A DNA stretch of 64,000 bases from assembly GCF_900142095.1 (NCBI RefSeq), contig NZ_FQZP01000001.1, positions 95,093 through 159,092 on the forward strand, read 5' to 3'. This stretch comes from Thermoclostridium caenicola. Lineage in GTDB: Bacteria; Bacillota; Clostridia; DSM-8532. A program made the position numbers and the translations under genes. Of this stretch, positions 35,800 through 46,158 are shown one piece after another. Each line of letters begins with the position of its first letter. Positions within the stretch are counted from its first letter, which is position 1. The notes under the pieces are model-generated. The model ran no database searches. It had not been told where the DNA came from and saw only the letters and a program-made list of their open reading frames with translations.

Positions 35800-38700
35800 T
35801 CATTCCTGTTCCATCAGGCTCCAGATTTCCTCGTCGCTCCTGTCCTGAAGAAGCCTGTACCGGTTGTCTTTCATGGCCGCGTCGAACTGGCATATCGGCC
35901 GGAACCCGCAATAGTCGCACGGAGTGTTCTTTTTCTTTTTGTATGGGCTGATGGCCACGTTCCCCTTCATGATTTCCTCGCAAATGGCGGTCATCAGCCT
36001 GTTAACATGCTTTCTGAGCAGCATGAACTGTTCCCTTGTGGCACCTGAGGTATGTTTTCCGATAACATCTCCCTTGTTCAGCGTGGCGGGGATGATAGCG
36101 GAAGGTCCGTCGATGGCATGGTCCATTTCCTTGATCAGCTTCACATCGGCCAGGATCAGCCCCTTCATCCTGAGCTGCCTGCGGATGGCCTTCTCGATTT
36201 CCTCTTCCGACATCCGTGACGTGCTTTTGATGATGGGATCGTCTATCTTAAAATACAGCACTCCGGCAGGCGTGCAGGCACCGCGGGGATCACCGTTGTC
36301 ATCCCGGTTTTCATAGGCTTCCCACAGGGCATTCAGGTAGGTGATGAGCTGTATCTGAAGGCCATAATAGACATCCGAGAGCCGGAAATCCTTATACCCG
36401 GATTTGTAGTCTATGATCCTCAGGTATGTCCCCTCTGGGGTCTCCAGTGCATCCACCCGGTCAACCCTGCCCCGCAGGTGGATGTGTTCGCCCGACGGCA
36501 GTTCGATGACAATGGGCGGGTATTTCTCCCCTTCTCCGAAACCCACTTCATAGTCCACAGGTTCGAAACTTCCCATGCGGATATGCTCGGCAATGATCCA
36601 TACCGCCCGTCCCACAACGCGCTTGAGCCTTGCGGCAAGCGCGGTATACCTTCTGGACGCCGCAATGCCCGAACCGCGCATCATGCCCAGCATGTCGTCC
36701 ACGATATCCGAGACCATGGCCAGGCATTGGTCTTTGCCTATCTCCCTCCAGGACAGGCGCTGCCTGGCAAGAAGCCTTGAGAAACGCTCGATGACCGCAT
36801 GCATGAAGGTGCCCACATCCGGCGGGCTCAGGCGGTAGACCTTTCGCTCCCTGGCACCCAGGCCATACTGGACATAGAAGGAGAAAGGGCATGATGTATA
36901 CTTCTCCAGCCTGGAGACGCTGGACAGGGCCGGATCGCCGTACAGGGCACGAACATTTTCCTGACGCACCCGCTGGGCCACATTCCTGTAGCTCAAGGAT
37001 ACAAGGGCTGACTCGCATTTTGGCTTCCAGTCCTCCCTTGAAGCATACCAGCCGTAGACGATTCTCCAGACGGGATGAACGCTCCGGCCGTCCAGGCGTT
37101 TGCGCAGGGCCGTTACCATGTGCCTGAAAGTGGGGTTCTTTCCGGCTATCAATGCCATTTCCTCTTCCGGCGTGCCGGCCGGCAGGATGTCGCTGTCCTG
37201 TGTGATCGCCGGAAAAAGCTTTTTGAGCCGGGATATCAGGGTGGAAGGCCTTAAGGTTCTCCCTTCCTGGTCGGCAATGGCCCAACTGATCCGCAGGTAC
37301 CGGCCGGCAGTGGTGAGGGCCCGATAGACCAGGAGCTGTTCGTCAAAGGCCTGTGTCCTGGTATCATTGGCAAGCTCCAGACCGATATGGCTGAGGGCAG
37401 CCCGATCCTGATCCGAAAGGATGCCCTCGGTCAGGGCAGCAGACGGGAAAACGCCGTCATTGACCCCCAGCAGGAACATGGCCTTGATTTCATGGCTTCT
37501 GAACCGGCCTGCACTTCCCACGATCACCTGGTCCAGGGATGCGGGGACCAGTCCGATCTGGTATTCGCCCAGCCCGATTCGCAGAATCCTGCTGAACCGC
37601 TCGAGGCCGAAGGTATCGTCGCCCATGACCTCCACGGTCTGGTCAAACACCTCCATGAGAATGTTCCAGACCTGCGAGTACTGATTGGCCCGGTTTAAAT
37701 CGCCGTTCTTTCTGAAAGTCTCAATGTATGACTCAATTCTTTCAGGAACATGCAGTTCACAGAGGAAATCATACAGGGCGGCGCAGAAATCCGACGCCTT
37801 ACGCCGGCCGAGGGTCTTCTCCCTGAAGGCCACCAGGGGAGCAACCACCTGCCGGCGTATCCGGTTGATGGTCTCCAGGTATTCCTTATCGGCCTCCGGC
37901 GCCCGCTCGTCGGGAATCATGCCCGGTATCATCTGCCAGTCTTCTTCGTCGGTCCAGCGACTTCCCCGGATGCCGCAGGCCAGCACATAATTTTCCAGGT
38001 TGTCGATGCTTTCCTGCGGGATGCCGGTCAACCCCGTCTTCAAATAGCGGAAGACCGCTTCATAAGACCAGTTCTCGATAAAAATGTCCATCATGGACAG
38101 GACAAGCCGTACCAGGGGCTGGTTGGCAATGTCCACCTTGCGGTCCAGGAAGCAGGGAATCCCATATTCCCTGAACACCACTTCGATGATTTCCGCGTAC
38201 GCCTCAAGATTGCCGATGACAACGGCGATATCCCTGAATCGCAGATGCCTGTCGCGACAGAGGGAAAGGATCTCCCTGGCGGCCGCTTCCACCTCTGAAA
38301 AAAGATTGGATGAGGAGAAGAGAAGGATATCCCTGGTCTGTTGTCCGTAAACCCGGTAGGGCCAGGCATTCAGATATTTTTCCAGGTGGGTAAGCTCGGC
38401 GCTTTCCTTAAATCGCGGCAGCACCTCCTGGTTGAGGCAAACGGCCTTTTCCACGGGAATCCGATTTGCCTCGGCTATCCTGCGAATCTTGTGGCAGGCG
38501 TATTTCACGCAATGGAACACATCCAGTTCCTGCATGCTGCCATCCAGATCGATGCTGTCGGTACAAAAAGTGATATTGACCCGCTTTGCCTGTTTCAGCA
38601 GGCATTCGATGAGCCTGTATTCCTGGGGCGTAAAGCTGGCAAACCCGTCGATCCAGACTTCGGCCCCGCTGTAGAGCGGCGAGTTCTCCAGCTTGCGTGC

Positions 38701-39252
38701 AGCAAGGGTCAGATCATCGTCTGCATCCCTGTATTGCTGTACCAATGCCTTTTCAAAGGCCTCATAGATGAGATGGAGTTCGGAAAGCTTTGCGGTGAGG
38801 GGATGATCCTCGCCCAGTTCCTCACCGGCTTTTTTCAGGTGTTCAGGCGTCACATTGTACCGCTTGAACTCGGTGATCAGGGTGGAAATCGTATTGGCAA
38901 ACCCTTCCCGCTCATAAGCCCTGGCAAAGATCCTGAAATTGTCCCGCATTTTGTCCAGGATGCGGTAGATCAGCATGCATTTGCCTGCAGGATGGATATG
39001 GGGATAGGTAATGCCGCCCAACCGGTTGAAGACCCTGAATGCCATGCGGCGAAAGCTCAGGACTTCGGTCTTCAGGATACCTCCGGTATCCAGCATGGCA
39101 ACCAGGTCCCGCTCCGCCTGAAAGCTGAACTGCTCCGGCACCAGGTAGACCAGTTGGTGGTCGGCACCTTCCTGTATCCTATTTTTGATTTCTTCCAGGC
39201 AGAAGCGGGTTTTGCCGCTTCCCGCCCGGCCATAGATCAGTCTCAGGCTCAT
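35800..39252 (-). CDS. addB: ATP-dependent helicase/nuclease subunit B (AddB)
   Basis: About 1150 residues. The inactivated helicase half keeps a P-loop, GRAGSGKTRF, at the very N-terminus. The C-terminal nuclease has RVDRVDALE and LRIIDYKSGYKDF. The 4Fe-4S cluster cysteines are visible as YTSCPF (first) and CDYCGFRPIC (last three). Start MSLRLIYG at 39252 is chosen because the family begins immediately before the P-loop. Confidence 0.95.
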   Translation of the reverse strand: MSLRLIYGRAGSGKTRFCLEEIKNRIQEGADHQLVYLVPEQFSFQAERDLVAMLDTGGILKTEVLSFRRMAFRVFNRLGGITYPHIHPAGKCMLIYRILDKMRDNFRIFARAYEREGFANTISTLITEFKRYNVTPEHLKKAGEELGEDHPLTAKLSELHLIYEAFEKALVQQYRDADDDLTLAARKLENSPLYSGAEVWIDGFASFTPQEYRLIECLLKQAKRVNITFCTDSIDLDGSMQELDVFHCVKYACHKIRRIAEANRIPVEKAVCLNQEVLPRFKESAELTHLEKYLNAWPYRVYGQQTRDILLFSSSNLFSEVEAAAREILSLCRDRHLRFRDIAVVIGNLEAYAEIIEVVFREYGIPCFLDRKVDIANQPLVRLVLSMMDIFIENWSYEAVFRYLKTGLTGIPQESIDNLENYVLACGIRGSRWTDEEDWQMIPGMIPDERAPEADKEYLETINRIRRQVVAPLVAFREKTLGRRKASDFCAALYDFLCELHVPERIESYIETFRKNGDLNRANQYSQVWNILMEVFDQTVEVMGDDTFGLERFSRILRIGLGEYQIGLVPASLDQVIVGSAGRFRSHEIKAMFLLGVNDGVFPSAALTEGILSDQDRAALSHIGLELANDTRTQAFDEQLLVYRALTTAGRYLRISWAIADQEGRTLRPSTLISRLKKLFPAITQDSDILPAGTPEEEMALIAGKNPTFRHMVTALRKRLDGRSVHPVWRIVYGWYASREDWKPKCESALVSLSYRNVAQRVRQENVRALYGDPALSSVSRLEKYTSCPFSFYVQYGLGARERKVYRLSPPDVGTFMHAVIERFSRLLARQRLSWREIGKDQCLAMVSDIVDDMLGMMRGSGIAASRRYTALAARLKRVVGRAVWIIAEHIRMGSFEPVDYEVGFGEGEKYPPIVIELPSGEHIHLRGRVDRVDALETPEGTYLRIIDYKSGYKDFRLSDVYYGLQIQLITYLNALWEAYENRDDNGDPRGACTPAGVLYFKIDDPIIKSTSRMSEEEIEKAIRRQLRMKGLILADVKLIKEMDHAIDGPSAIIPATLNKGDVIGKHTSGATREQFMLLRKHVNRLMTAICEEIMKGNVAISPYKKKKNTPCDYCGFRPICQFDAAMKDNRYRLLQDRSDEEIWSLMEQE

Positions 39253-39642
39253 TGCAAATCCCCTGTCCAAATCAACTTCAGATACGATGTCCGCCTCTTC
39301 TCTTTCTTCATTATTTCATACCGCCAAATTGAAGGCAAGACGAGTTGCCCAGGACAGGTTTCGGGGCGTATAGCGCCGGAAAACCGCATGATTGCTTTTT
39401 GCATAGCGGGTCGTGAATGCTTTATAATAAATCTGGAACCTTGCGCTGCGATCGCGTTAGATGCTCAGAAAGGGAGCCCGTAAAGGTTAAGGCCGCATTG
39501 CGATAAGGCGCCAAAACAGCCTGTGAGAATGGGATAAGGGCGGCTGCTGTTTGAGCGCAGCGAGTTCAGCCGGCCCCCATTCGAACAGTTGCTGTTTTGC
39601 AGCCGTGCAGCACAGCGGCCGGGCTTTACGGGCTTACGGGTG

Positions 39643-39681
39643 GAGATTGCCGCGCTCCACTCCGTTTCGCTCGCAATGACA
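39643..39681 (+). repeat. Dispersed intergenic palindromic repeat, copy 1
   Basis: Begins GAGATTGCCGCGCT and ends TCGCAATGACA. This pattern, reading TGTCATTGCGA...GCAATCTC in reverse, is a dispersed intergenic repeat seen in many bacterial genomes. The surrounding region 39271-39881 (about 610 bp) contains no supported gene. Confidence 0.75.
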
Positions 39682-39713
39682 TGCAAGTATGGCTCCGCTG
39701 GCCTTGGCCCTTG

Positions 39714-39750
39714 TGTCATTGCAAGGAGGCGCAGCCGACGAAGCAATCTC
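39714..39750 (-). repeat. Dispersed intergenic palindromic repeat, copy 2 (inverted)
   Basis: Reads TGTCATTGCAAGGAGGCGCA, ending GAAGCAATCTC. It is the reverse orientation of copy 1, 32 bp away, so the pair can form a larger cruciform. Confidence 0.75.
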
Positions 39751-39781
39751 AGTCGCTTATATAGCCGCTGACGGGTTTTCA

Positions 39782-39821
39782 GAGATTGCCGCGCTGCAAT
39801 GACGCTTAGCTCGCAATGACA
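39782..39821 (+). repeat. Dispersed intergenic palindromic repeat, copy 3
   Basis: GAGATTGCCGCGCTGCAATG through TCGCAATGACA, in the same orientation as copy 1, with a slightly different middle. Confidence 0.72.
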
Positions 39822-39881
39822 TCTGCGCAGTTTTGGGCGTCCGTAAAGGCAAAAGTCGTATTACAACTGGAGGGGCAACAC

Positions 39882-41255
39882 ATGAGAAAGCACTTGGTTT
39901 GGATCCTGGCGGTCCTCATTCTTCTGACAGGCTGCGGCGGTGGGCAGGCACCTGGCGCAACTGTCACGCCCGCACCGTCAACTGCATCACCCTGGCCGGA
40001 GGGAACAAGCATGGAAGAGATGGCTGTGAATCTGGTTTCCGACATGGCAGCCGGAAACTTTGAAAAGGTTTATTCGTCGTACCCGTTCTCACCGGAGATG
40101 AAGGCAGTGATCACCGACAGTCAGTTTATCAGGGACCAGCTTTGGAATCCGCTCATCAGCGCCTATGGCGCATTTTCCGAAATTACCGGCACAAAAGCCT
40201 CCCAGCGCCAGGATTATGATATCATCTCGGTCATAACTGCTTTTGAGAAGGGCAGCCTCTATATCAACGTGGTTTTTGACGCGGACATGCGGGTGGCCGG
40301 TCTCAATTTCGCCCCTGATCCGGACGCTGTCGCCACTAAAGCACCTGAGAGCATTTCAGAAACCGATATCACCTTTGGCAAAAGCGGCTGGGAACTCTCC
40401 GGAACGCTCACCAAACCTGCCGGCGATGGTCCCTTCCCCGTTGTCATCCTGGTCCATGGCTCCGGTCCCAATGACCGGGATGAAACCCTGGGCCCCAACA
40501 AGCCTTTCAGGGACATCGCCCTGGGTCTTGCCCATCGGGGAGTTGCCACGCTTCGTTATGACAAGCGGACATATGCCCACCAGCAGAAAATGTCGGGCCT
40601 GACCGATATCACCGTATATGAGGAAACTGTGGAAGACGCGATCCTGGCGGCTGAGTTCCTGAAACAGGATGGCAGCATTGATAAAAGCCGAATCTACATC
40701 CTCGGCCACAGCCTTGGTGGCATGCTCATCCCGCGAATTGCGCCCTTTACGCCTGATGCGGCCGGATACATCATCATGGCCGGTCCGGTTACTCCCCTTG
40801 AGGATCTGATCGTGAAGCAGACCGCCTATATCAGCGAACTGGACGGAACCGTCACGGAACAGGAAGAACAGGCGCTGGAAACCTATAAAGCCATGCGCGA
40901 TCGGGTGAAGGCCCTCACTCCCGGATCGGACTTACCACCCGAACAGCTTTTCGGTATTCCGGCCTCCTACTGGCTGGATCTGAAAGATTACCGGCCTGCG
41001 GAAGCAGCAAAGGCCATCGGCAAACCTTTGCTCATTCTGCAGGGTGATAGGGATTACCAGGTCACCATGGAGGATTTTGAGCAGTGGAAAGATGCCCTTG
41101 AGGACAAGGACAATGTCACGTTCAAATCCTATGAAGGCCTCAACCACCTGATGATCTACGGAACAGACACACCCGGCCCGCAGGATTACAACACGCCGGG
41201 CAAGGTGGACGATCGGGTGCTAGAGGACATCGCTTCCTGGATTCTGGGTTCATAA
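39882..41255 (+). CDS. Lipoprotein with DUF3887-like domain and alpha/beta hydrolase (serine esterase/aminopeptidase type)
   Basis: About 457 residues. Signal MRKHLVWILAVLILLTG-C18 marks a lipoprotein. A small N-terminal domain (about 45-140) resembles DUF3887. The C-terminal hydrolase has VILVHGSGPNDRDE (oxyanion region), GHSLGG nucleophile elbow, LLILQGDRDYQV acid loop and YEGLNHL histidine. ATG 39882 follows GGAGGGG; the longer in-frame reading lacks a signal sequence. Likely an extracellular esterase; substrate unknown. Confidence 0.88.
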   Translation: MRKHLVWILAVLILLTGCGGGQAPGATVTPAPSTASPWPEGTSMEEMAVNLVSDMAAGNFEKVYSSYPFSPEMKAVITDSQFIRDQLWNPLISAYGAFSEITGTKASQRQDYDIISVITAFEKGSLYINVVFDADMRVAGLNFAPDPDAVATKAPESISETDITFGKSGWELSGTLTKPAGDGPFPVVILVHGSGPNDRDETLGPNKPFRDIALGLAHRGVATLRYDKRTYAHQQKMSGLTDITVYEETVEDAILAAEFLKQDGSIDKSRIYILGHSLGGMLIPRIAPFTPDAAGYIIMAGPVTPLEDLIVKQTAYISELDGTVTEQEEQALETYKAMRDRVKALTPGSDLPPEQLFGIPASYWLDLKDYRPAEAAKAIGKPLLILQGDRDYQVTMEDFEQWKDALEDKDNVTFKSYEGLNHLMIYGTDTPGPQDYNTPGKVDDRVLEDIASWILGS

Positions 41256-41376
41256 GTTTATTCCAATAATTTCCTTTTGCCGGAGACAACAACGCCATCC
41301 ATTAATTTTCTGTACTGATTGATTTCGCAGGTGGAAGAATAAAGACGGAATCACAGTAAGGAAGGGATGTGCGAAC

Positions 41377-41808
41377 ATGAAAGTCAAGGATATCATGACC
41401 AGGAACGTGGCCTACATCAACCCGGCTTCCACCGTGGTGGAGGCGGCACAGCTCATGCAGAAGCACAATGTCGGCTCCATTCCTGTTTGCGATGAAAACG
41501 GCGTTGTCGGCATCGTCACCGACAGGGATATCGTCGTCAGGAACATCGCCCATGGAAAAGACCCGCACCAGACACCGGTCAGGGACGTCATGACCAGCGA
41601 TGTGACCACGGTCAGCCCGGATGACGAGATCAGGGATGTGTTCGGTCTCATGTCGCAAAAGAAGATAAGAAGGCTTCCCGTGGTGGAAAACAACCATCTG
41701 GTTGGCATTGTCGCCCTGGGCGATGTGGCTACCGAGGCCCCCCAGGATGTGGAAATTTCCGAAACCCTGGCGGATATCTCTTCGCCCTCCAGACCCGAAA
41801 AGATGTAG
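41377..41808 (+). CDS. Tandem CBS-domain protein
   Basis: A 143-residue protein made of one CBS pair: VKDIMTRNVAYINPAST, then VRDVMTSDVTTVSPDDE, with matching GIVTDRDIV and GIVALGDVA strands. CBS pairs bind adenosine nucleotides and often regulate partners; none is adjacent. RBS AAGGAAGGG. Confidence 0.9.
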   Translation: MKVKDIMTRNVAYINPASTVVEAAQLMQKHNVGSIPVCDENGVVGIVTDRDIVVRNIAHGKDPHQTPVRDVMTSDVTTVSPDDEIRDVFGLMSQKKIRRLPVVENNHLVGIVALGDVATEAPQDVEISETLADISSPSRPEKM

Positions 41809-41880
41809 GTGCAATTGCAAAGATGACGGGGATTTGGCAGGCAGATACTATCTGGCCAAATCCCTTTTTCATAACCTTTT

Positions 41881-43182
41881 TCAGCTCGTCCTGCAGATCT
41901 TGAGCTTCTCGATCCGCTTTTCCTCCACCCGGATGACCTTGAAGAGGATGCCGTTGAATTCAATCTCGGGCTTTTCATCATCCCGCGGAATCCTTCCCAA
42001 TTGCCCGATAACAAATCCGCTCAGGGTCACATATTCATCCACCGGAAGCTCCACTTTCAACAGGTCCCTGACCACATCCAGGCTGGTTTGGCCGCTGATG
42101 ACATAGGTGGTGTCATCCACTTTCACGATCTCCGGTTCTTCTTCGTCATATTCGTCAAAGATATTGCCGAAAATCTCTTCCATCAGGTCCTCGATGGTGA
42201 CAATCCCGGCGGTGCCCCCGTACTCGTCAATGATGATGGCCATGTGGTTCTTGCTTTTCTGAAGCTCCCGGAACAGGACATCGGTTTTCTTGGACTGGGG
42301 TACAAAAAAAGGCGGGCGGATGATCCGCTTCAGGTCAAAGTCCGCCTTGTCCTCGCTGTCGTCCAGATACCTTATCAGGTCCTTGACGTGGAGAATTCCC
42401 ACAATATTGTCGATGGTCTCTTCAAAGACCGGAAACCGGGTGTACTTTTCCTCCCTGATGAGGGTCAGGATCTCGCCGAGCCCGGCGCTGACCGGCAGGG
42501 CCACGATGTCGGTCCGGTGGGTCATGATCTCATCGGCGGTCTTGTTGTTGAACTCGAAGATGTTGTTGATCATTTCCTTTTCGGCGCCGCAAATGGTCCC
42601 TTTTTCCTCCCCCACGTCCACCATCATGCGGATTTCCTCTTCTGTAACCTCCTCGTCATCCTGGTCGGGATCAACCCCGAAAAGCCTCACAAAGAAGTTG
42701 GTGGACAGGGTAAGGAATTTCACAAAGGGGCCCGTAACAGCAGACAGGATGGTCAGCGGCCTTGCGGCAAGCATGGATATGGACTCGGCCTTCTGCATGG
42801 CCACCCGCTTGGGAACCAGTTCGCCAAAAACCAGCGTAAAATAGGACAGAACGAGGGTGATCAGGATGAGGGAAAGGGTTTTCAAAACCCCGGCATCAAT
42901 GGCAATCCCGGTACCTTGAATGAGGCTTGCCAGTACGTCCGAGAATCTTTCCGCAGCAAAGGCGCTGGCCAGAAAGCCTGCCAGGGTAATGCCAATCTGG
43001 ATGGTAGCCAAAAAACGGCTGGGTTCGGCCAGCAGCTTCCGCAGCAAACCGGCCCTTTTGCTGCCGCCTTCGGCCATGAGCCTGATCTTGGTATCATTAA
43101 GGGATATGAGGGCGATCTCCGAAGCGGCAAAGAAAGCGTTGACAAAAATCAGAATCAACAGGAACAAAATATCGGTAAGCAA
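41881..43182 (-). CDS. CNNM/CorC-HlyC family membrane protein (DUF21-CBS-CorC)
   Basis: A 433-residue protein. The N-terminal DUF21 membrane domain (FVNAFFAASEIALISLN, QIGITLAGFLASAFAAE) has about four helices. It is followed by a CBS pair (about 210-335; FPVFEETIDNIVGILHVKDL, DEYGGTAGIVTIEDLMEEI) and a CorC_HlyC transporter-associated domain. Family members export Mg2+ or other divalent cations; the older name hemolysin is misleading. TTG start at 43182 with GAGGGGAG upstream. Confidence 0.92.
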   Translation of the reverse strand: MLTDILFLLILIFVNAFFAASEIALISLNDTKIRLMAEGGSKRAGLLRKLLAEPSRFLATIQIGITLAGFLASAFAAERFSDVLASLIQGTGIAIDAGVLKTLSLILITLVLSYFTLVFGELVPKRVAMQKAESISMLAARPLTILSAVTGPFVKFLTLSTNFFVRLFGVDPDQDDEEVTEEEIRMMVDVGEEKGTICGAEKEMINNIFEFNNKTADEIMTHRTDIVALPVSAGLGEILTLIREEKYTRFPVFEETIDNIVGILHVKDLIRYLDDSEDKADFDLKRIIRPPFFVPQSKKTDVLFRELQKSKNHMAIIIDEYGGTAGIVTIEDLMEEIFGNIFDEYDEEEPEIVKVDDTTYVISGQTSLDVVRDLLKVELPVDEYVTLSGFVIGQLGRIPRDDEKPEIEFNGILFKVIRVEEKRIEKLKICRTS

Positions 43183-43263
43183 GCTGCACTCCCCTCAACC
43201 AATCCGGAATGGAATTTGATTATGTACGGCCCGCTTCATTATTGTCCCTGATTTTGCAGGAAT

Positions 43264-44466
43264 CTAATCAAGCATGAGATTTTCAGCAATCATCCGGGCT
43301 GCCTCCAGGAGCCTGTGCTTTCCCGTGAGGCTTTCTGTGATCCTGTTCCTGATGGCAGCCGTAATTCCGGCCGCTTCGGATGTTTCGGGCATATTTCTTT
43401 CCCTGATGGCGGTGAGAAAATCCTTCATTTCGTATATCTGGTACCTGGGAAGCGCCTGTTCCTCGGCCAGCCGCTCCAGCAGGTTTATGACAATGTCCTG
43501 GAAATCGGCATCATCCTTTAAGCCCAGCTTCCCGCCTATTTCAGGCAGGATCTTCACCAGCAGCATGCGCCTGGTGCCGGTCTGACCAAGGCCAAACAGG
43601 CTGGCCAGATGGCCTATCTGCTCTTCCGGCACCCGGTACAGCGCGCGAAGCATAAGCTCTTCCTCCACCGGCTTGATGCAATACTTTCTGCCCTTGAGCC
43701 CCCTGATGACTCTCAGGCCGTCGTAATACCCCATTTTCAGGTTGCGCCGGATGAGGTCGCGGCTGAAATCGAATATCCTGCCCAGTGGCTCGGAAGGCAG
43801 TATCTGCGTGACCTTCACATCGGAATACCTGATATGCCTGAACATGCCGATGCCCAGCGTCCGGACGGCGTAGATCTCCCTGTACCCTTTACGGGCGAGC
43901 AGGTTGATGGGGCAATTATCATACAGGCCGCCGTCGATGTAATACTTGTTTTCAATCTCCTTGAGGCGGAACCCGGGAAAGTTGGCGCTGGCCATCAGGT
44001 AATCGATCATCTGTCCCTTGGGAATGTCTTCCTTATAGAGCTCCAGGGGTTTCAATCCGGACAGGGATATGGTGACCAGACCAAAATCCATGGGCGATTG
44101 GCGGATTTTATCCTCGTCGATGATCCCCTGCAAAAACTGCTTCAGTCTGCTGGTGTCAATCCCTTTGTTCCTGATGATTCCACCGATCCGGGCAGCAAAC
44201 TGGAGAGCGGTTTCCCTGTCAAAATCCCGGCGGATGAGCTTTCTGTATTCCTCATCATCAATATCAAACAGTTGGGAAGGTGTCAGGTTCTCCCATATCC
44301 TGAAGCCTTCCTCAAAAGCTCCCTGGACCAGAACCGCTCCGTTCAGGGCGCCAATGGAGGTTCCCGTAACGCCTCCAATATCATAGCCTTCCTCAAGAAA
44401 GGCTTTTATCACACCCATATGAAAAGCGCCCCTGGCGCCCCCGCCTTCCAGCGCAAGGCCGATCAA
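43264..44466 (-). CDS. Patatin-like phospholipase
   Basis: About 400 residues. The patatin catalytic dyad is clear: an oxyanion loop in LALEGGGARGAFHMG, the nucleophile serine in GTSIG, and the aspartate in YYIDGGLYDN. The extra C-terminal region is helical. The preferred start is TTG 44466 with GGAG 8 nt upstream; a GTG at 44475 overlaps that site. The enzyme would release fatty acids from lipids. Confidence 0.88.
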   Translation of the reverse strand: MIGLALEGGGARGAFHMGVIKAFLEEGYDIGGVTGTSIGALNGAVLVQGAFEEGFRIWENLTPSQLFDIDDEEYRKLIRRDFDRETALQFAARIGGIIRNKGIDTSRLKQFLQGIIDEDKIRQSPMDFGLVTISLSGLKPLELYKEDIPKGQMIDYLMASANFPGFRLKEIENKYYIDGGLYDNCPINLLARKGYREIYAVRTLGIGMFRHIRYSDVKVTQILPSEPLGRIFDFSRDLIRRNLKMGYYDGLRVIRGLKGRKYCIKPVEEELMLRALYRVPEEQIGHLASLFGLGQTGTRRMLLVKILPEIGGKLGLKDDADFQDIVINLLERLAEEQALPRYQIYEMKDFLTAIRERNMPETSEAAGITAAIRNRITESLTGKHRLLEAARMIAENLMLD

Positions 44467-44687
44467 ACCTACCACTCCCCAACAAGCAGAATACCGGGTT
44501 ATGAGCTTCCTGGCAAAGCCGGATCATGATGCAGGGCTGTCCCGGAGCCGATTAAGGCCTGCCCGATTGAAAATCACAATGCCCGTTACAGCCTATTATT
44601 GCCGCTGCCGGTTTTCGCATGCATGTCAAACTTCAAAGGCAGGCCTGACCGCGACACGGCTCCGGCAGCATAAGCCGGTCAGCCCGT

Positions 44688-45926
44688 TCAGTACCTGTAG
44701 CTGCCGCTGTAAATCCTGGAATCCCTTTTTTCGTATTTTTCAATCATCACGGATGCCAGAGCCGTTATGGGGATAGCAAAAATGATACCGATGCTTCCGG
44801 CAAGGGATCGCAGGATTTCGGATGCGATCATATCCCAGTTGATGATATGCGTAAACGGTGTCTGGTAAGCCATCAGAAGCAGCATCATGTGCAGGGAGCC
44901 CCCGGCATAGGCCAGGATCAGGGTATTGGACATGGTGGCCATGGCATCCCTGCCCACGTTCATGCCGGCCCGGAACAGGGCTGAAGTTTTGATGTTCGGA
45001 CTGTTTTCCTTTATCTCATGCATGGCCGACGCGATGGACATGCCCACGTCCATGGTGGCGCCCATGGTGCCTATGAGGATCCCGGCAAACAAAAGCCCCC
45101 GGAAATCGAAGGTGACGTTCTGCGGTATGTACATCAGCATCTGGGATTCATCGTCCCCAAACCCGGTGAGCTTGGCCATGGAACCTATGAGCAGGGCGAT
45201 GACCCCTGCGACGATGACCCCGCCCGCAGTGCCGATGATGGCCGACAGGGTCTTTTTGTTATAGCCGCTGATGATCAGCAGGGTCACCGATATGACGCCA
45301 ATGCAGATGAGGACCGAAACCCTTACGGGGTCCCAGCCCTTCAGGATGGCTGGAATCAATATCTTCACGATGGCAAGAGCGGTCAGAACCAATGATACGA
45401 TGGCCTTCAGGCCTTTCAGCCTTCCAACGGCCAAAAGGGCCAGCAAAAAGCCTATGACCAGGTAAAGGATGTACTTGTCCCGCACGATCTCTGTCACATA
45501 GGCAAAATCGATATTTCCTTCATCATTCTCCTGCAGGTAAAGGAACACCTCGTCCCCTTCGGACAGGCGCGTGTATTCGTATTTGTCCGAAAATCCATAA
45601 TTCAGCATGTATTCTGCCTGAACGGTTTCACCGGCATGGGAGCCGTTTAAGACGAGAACCTCCAAAAGCTGCAGGCTGGTACTGAAATTTCCGCCGGAAA
45701 ACTCGGTCTCTTCCTGAGTTTGATCCAATACCCTGACGACCCTTCCCCTGGGATATTCAGGCTCTTCCGCTCCCTCCGACGGAGAACCCGCACCAGCCTG
45801 GCTTTCGGCCGTTGTCTCCTGGTAGACGCTGTCCGACAATTCCTCACACCTGGCGGAAGTTGCAAAGAGCATCATGAACAAGGTCGCCAGAATCATGGCA
45901 AAAACAGTTTTTTTCCCCAGTCCCAT
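44688..45926 (-). CDS. YibE/F family membrane protein
   Basis: About 412 residues: a signal-like first helix, an extracytoplasmic domain (about 30-150) and about eight membrane helices. Family segments include GLKAIVSLVLTALAIVKILIP, ILIGTMGATMDVGMSIASAM and NTLILAYAGGSLHMMLLL. The function is not established for the family. The intergenic 44476-44687 shows no gene. Confidence 0.87.
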   Translation of the reverse strand: MGLGKKTVFAMILATLFMMLFATSARCEELSDSVYQETTAESQAGAGSPSEGAEEPEYPRGRVVRVLDQTQEETEFSGGNFSTSLQLLEVLVLNGSHAGETVQAEYMLNYGFSDKYEYTRLSEGDEVFLYLQENDEGNIDFAYVTEIVRDKYILYLVIGFLLALLAVGRLKGLKAIVSLVLTALAIVKILIPAILKGWDPVRVSVLICIGVISVTLLIISGYNKKTLSAIIGTAGGVIVAGVIALLIGSMAKLTGFGDDESQMLMYIPQNVTFDFRGLLFAGILIGTMGATMDVGMSIASAMHEIKENSPNIKTSALFRAGMNVGRDAMATMSNTLILAYAGGSLHMMLLLMAYQTPFTHIINWDMIASEILRSLAGSIGIIFAIPITALASVMIEKYEKRDSRIYSGSYRY

Positions 45927-46158
45927 ATCCTGTAGCCCCCCTAAGCAGTTCATCGGTACCCGTTCGTCAAAAAAACGGGCATGGCCTGAGAATTTAAGGA
46001 TAACTTATCATATGGCACATGGACCGTCAACACCAGGGGCCATCAGGTCTTCCTGCCCTGGCCATTCAGGGGATAAACCGTAAAAACGCATCAGGCATGC
46101 ATATTTTGATGATAGCGATGCACAATAGCGATAAAAGCACTGCAAAGGAGGGCTGCGG

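Noticed and set aside
38341..39483. 380-codon plus-strand frame opposite addB
   Set aside because: Composition mirrors addB codons, and there is no ribosome site or family resemblance.
41881..43182. Hemolysin
   Set aside because: The HlyC/CorC label is historical; the domain order DUF21-CBS-CorC indicates a cation-related membrane protein.
42001..43251. 416-codon plus-strand frame opposite the CorC/HlyC gene
   Set aside because: Antisense shadow; low-complexity His/Gly/Asp-rich translation typical of a reversed coding strand.
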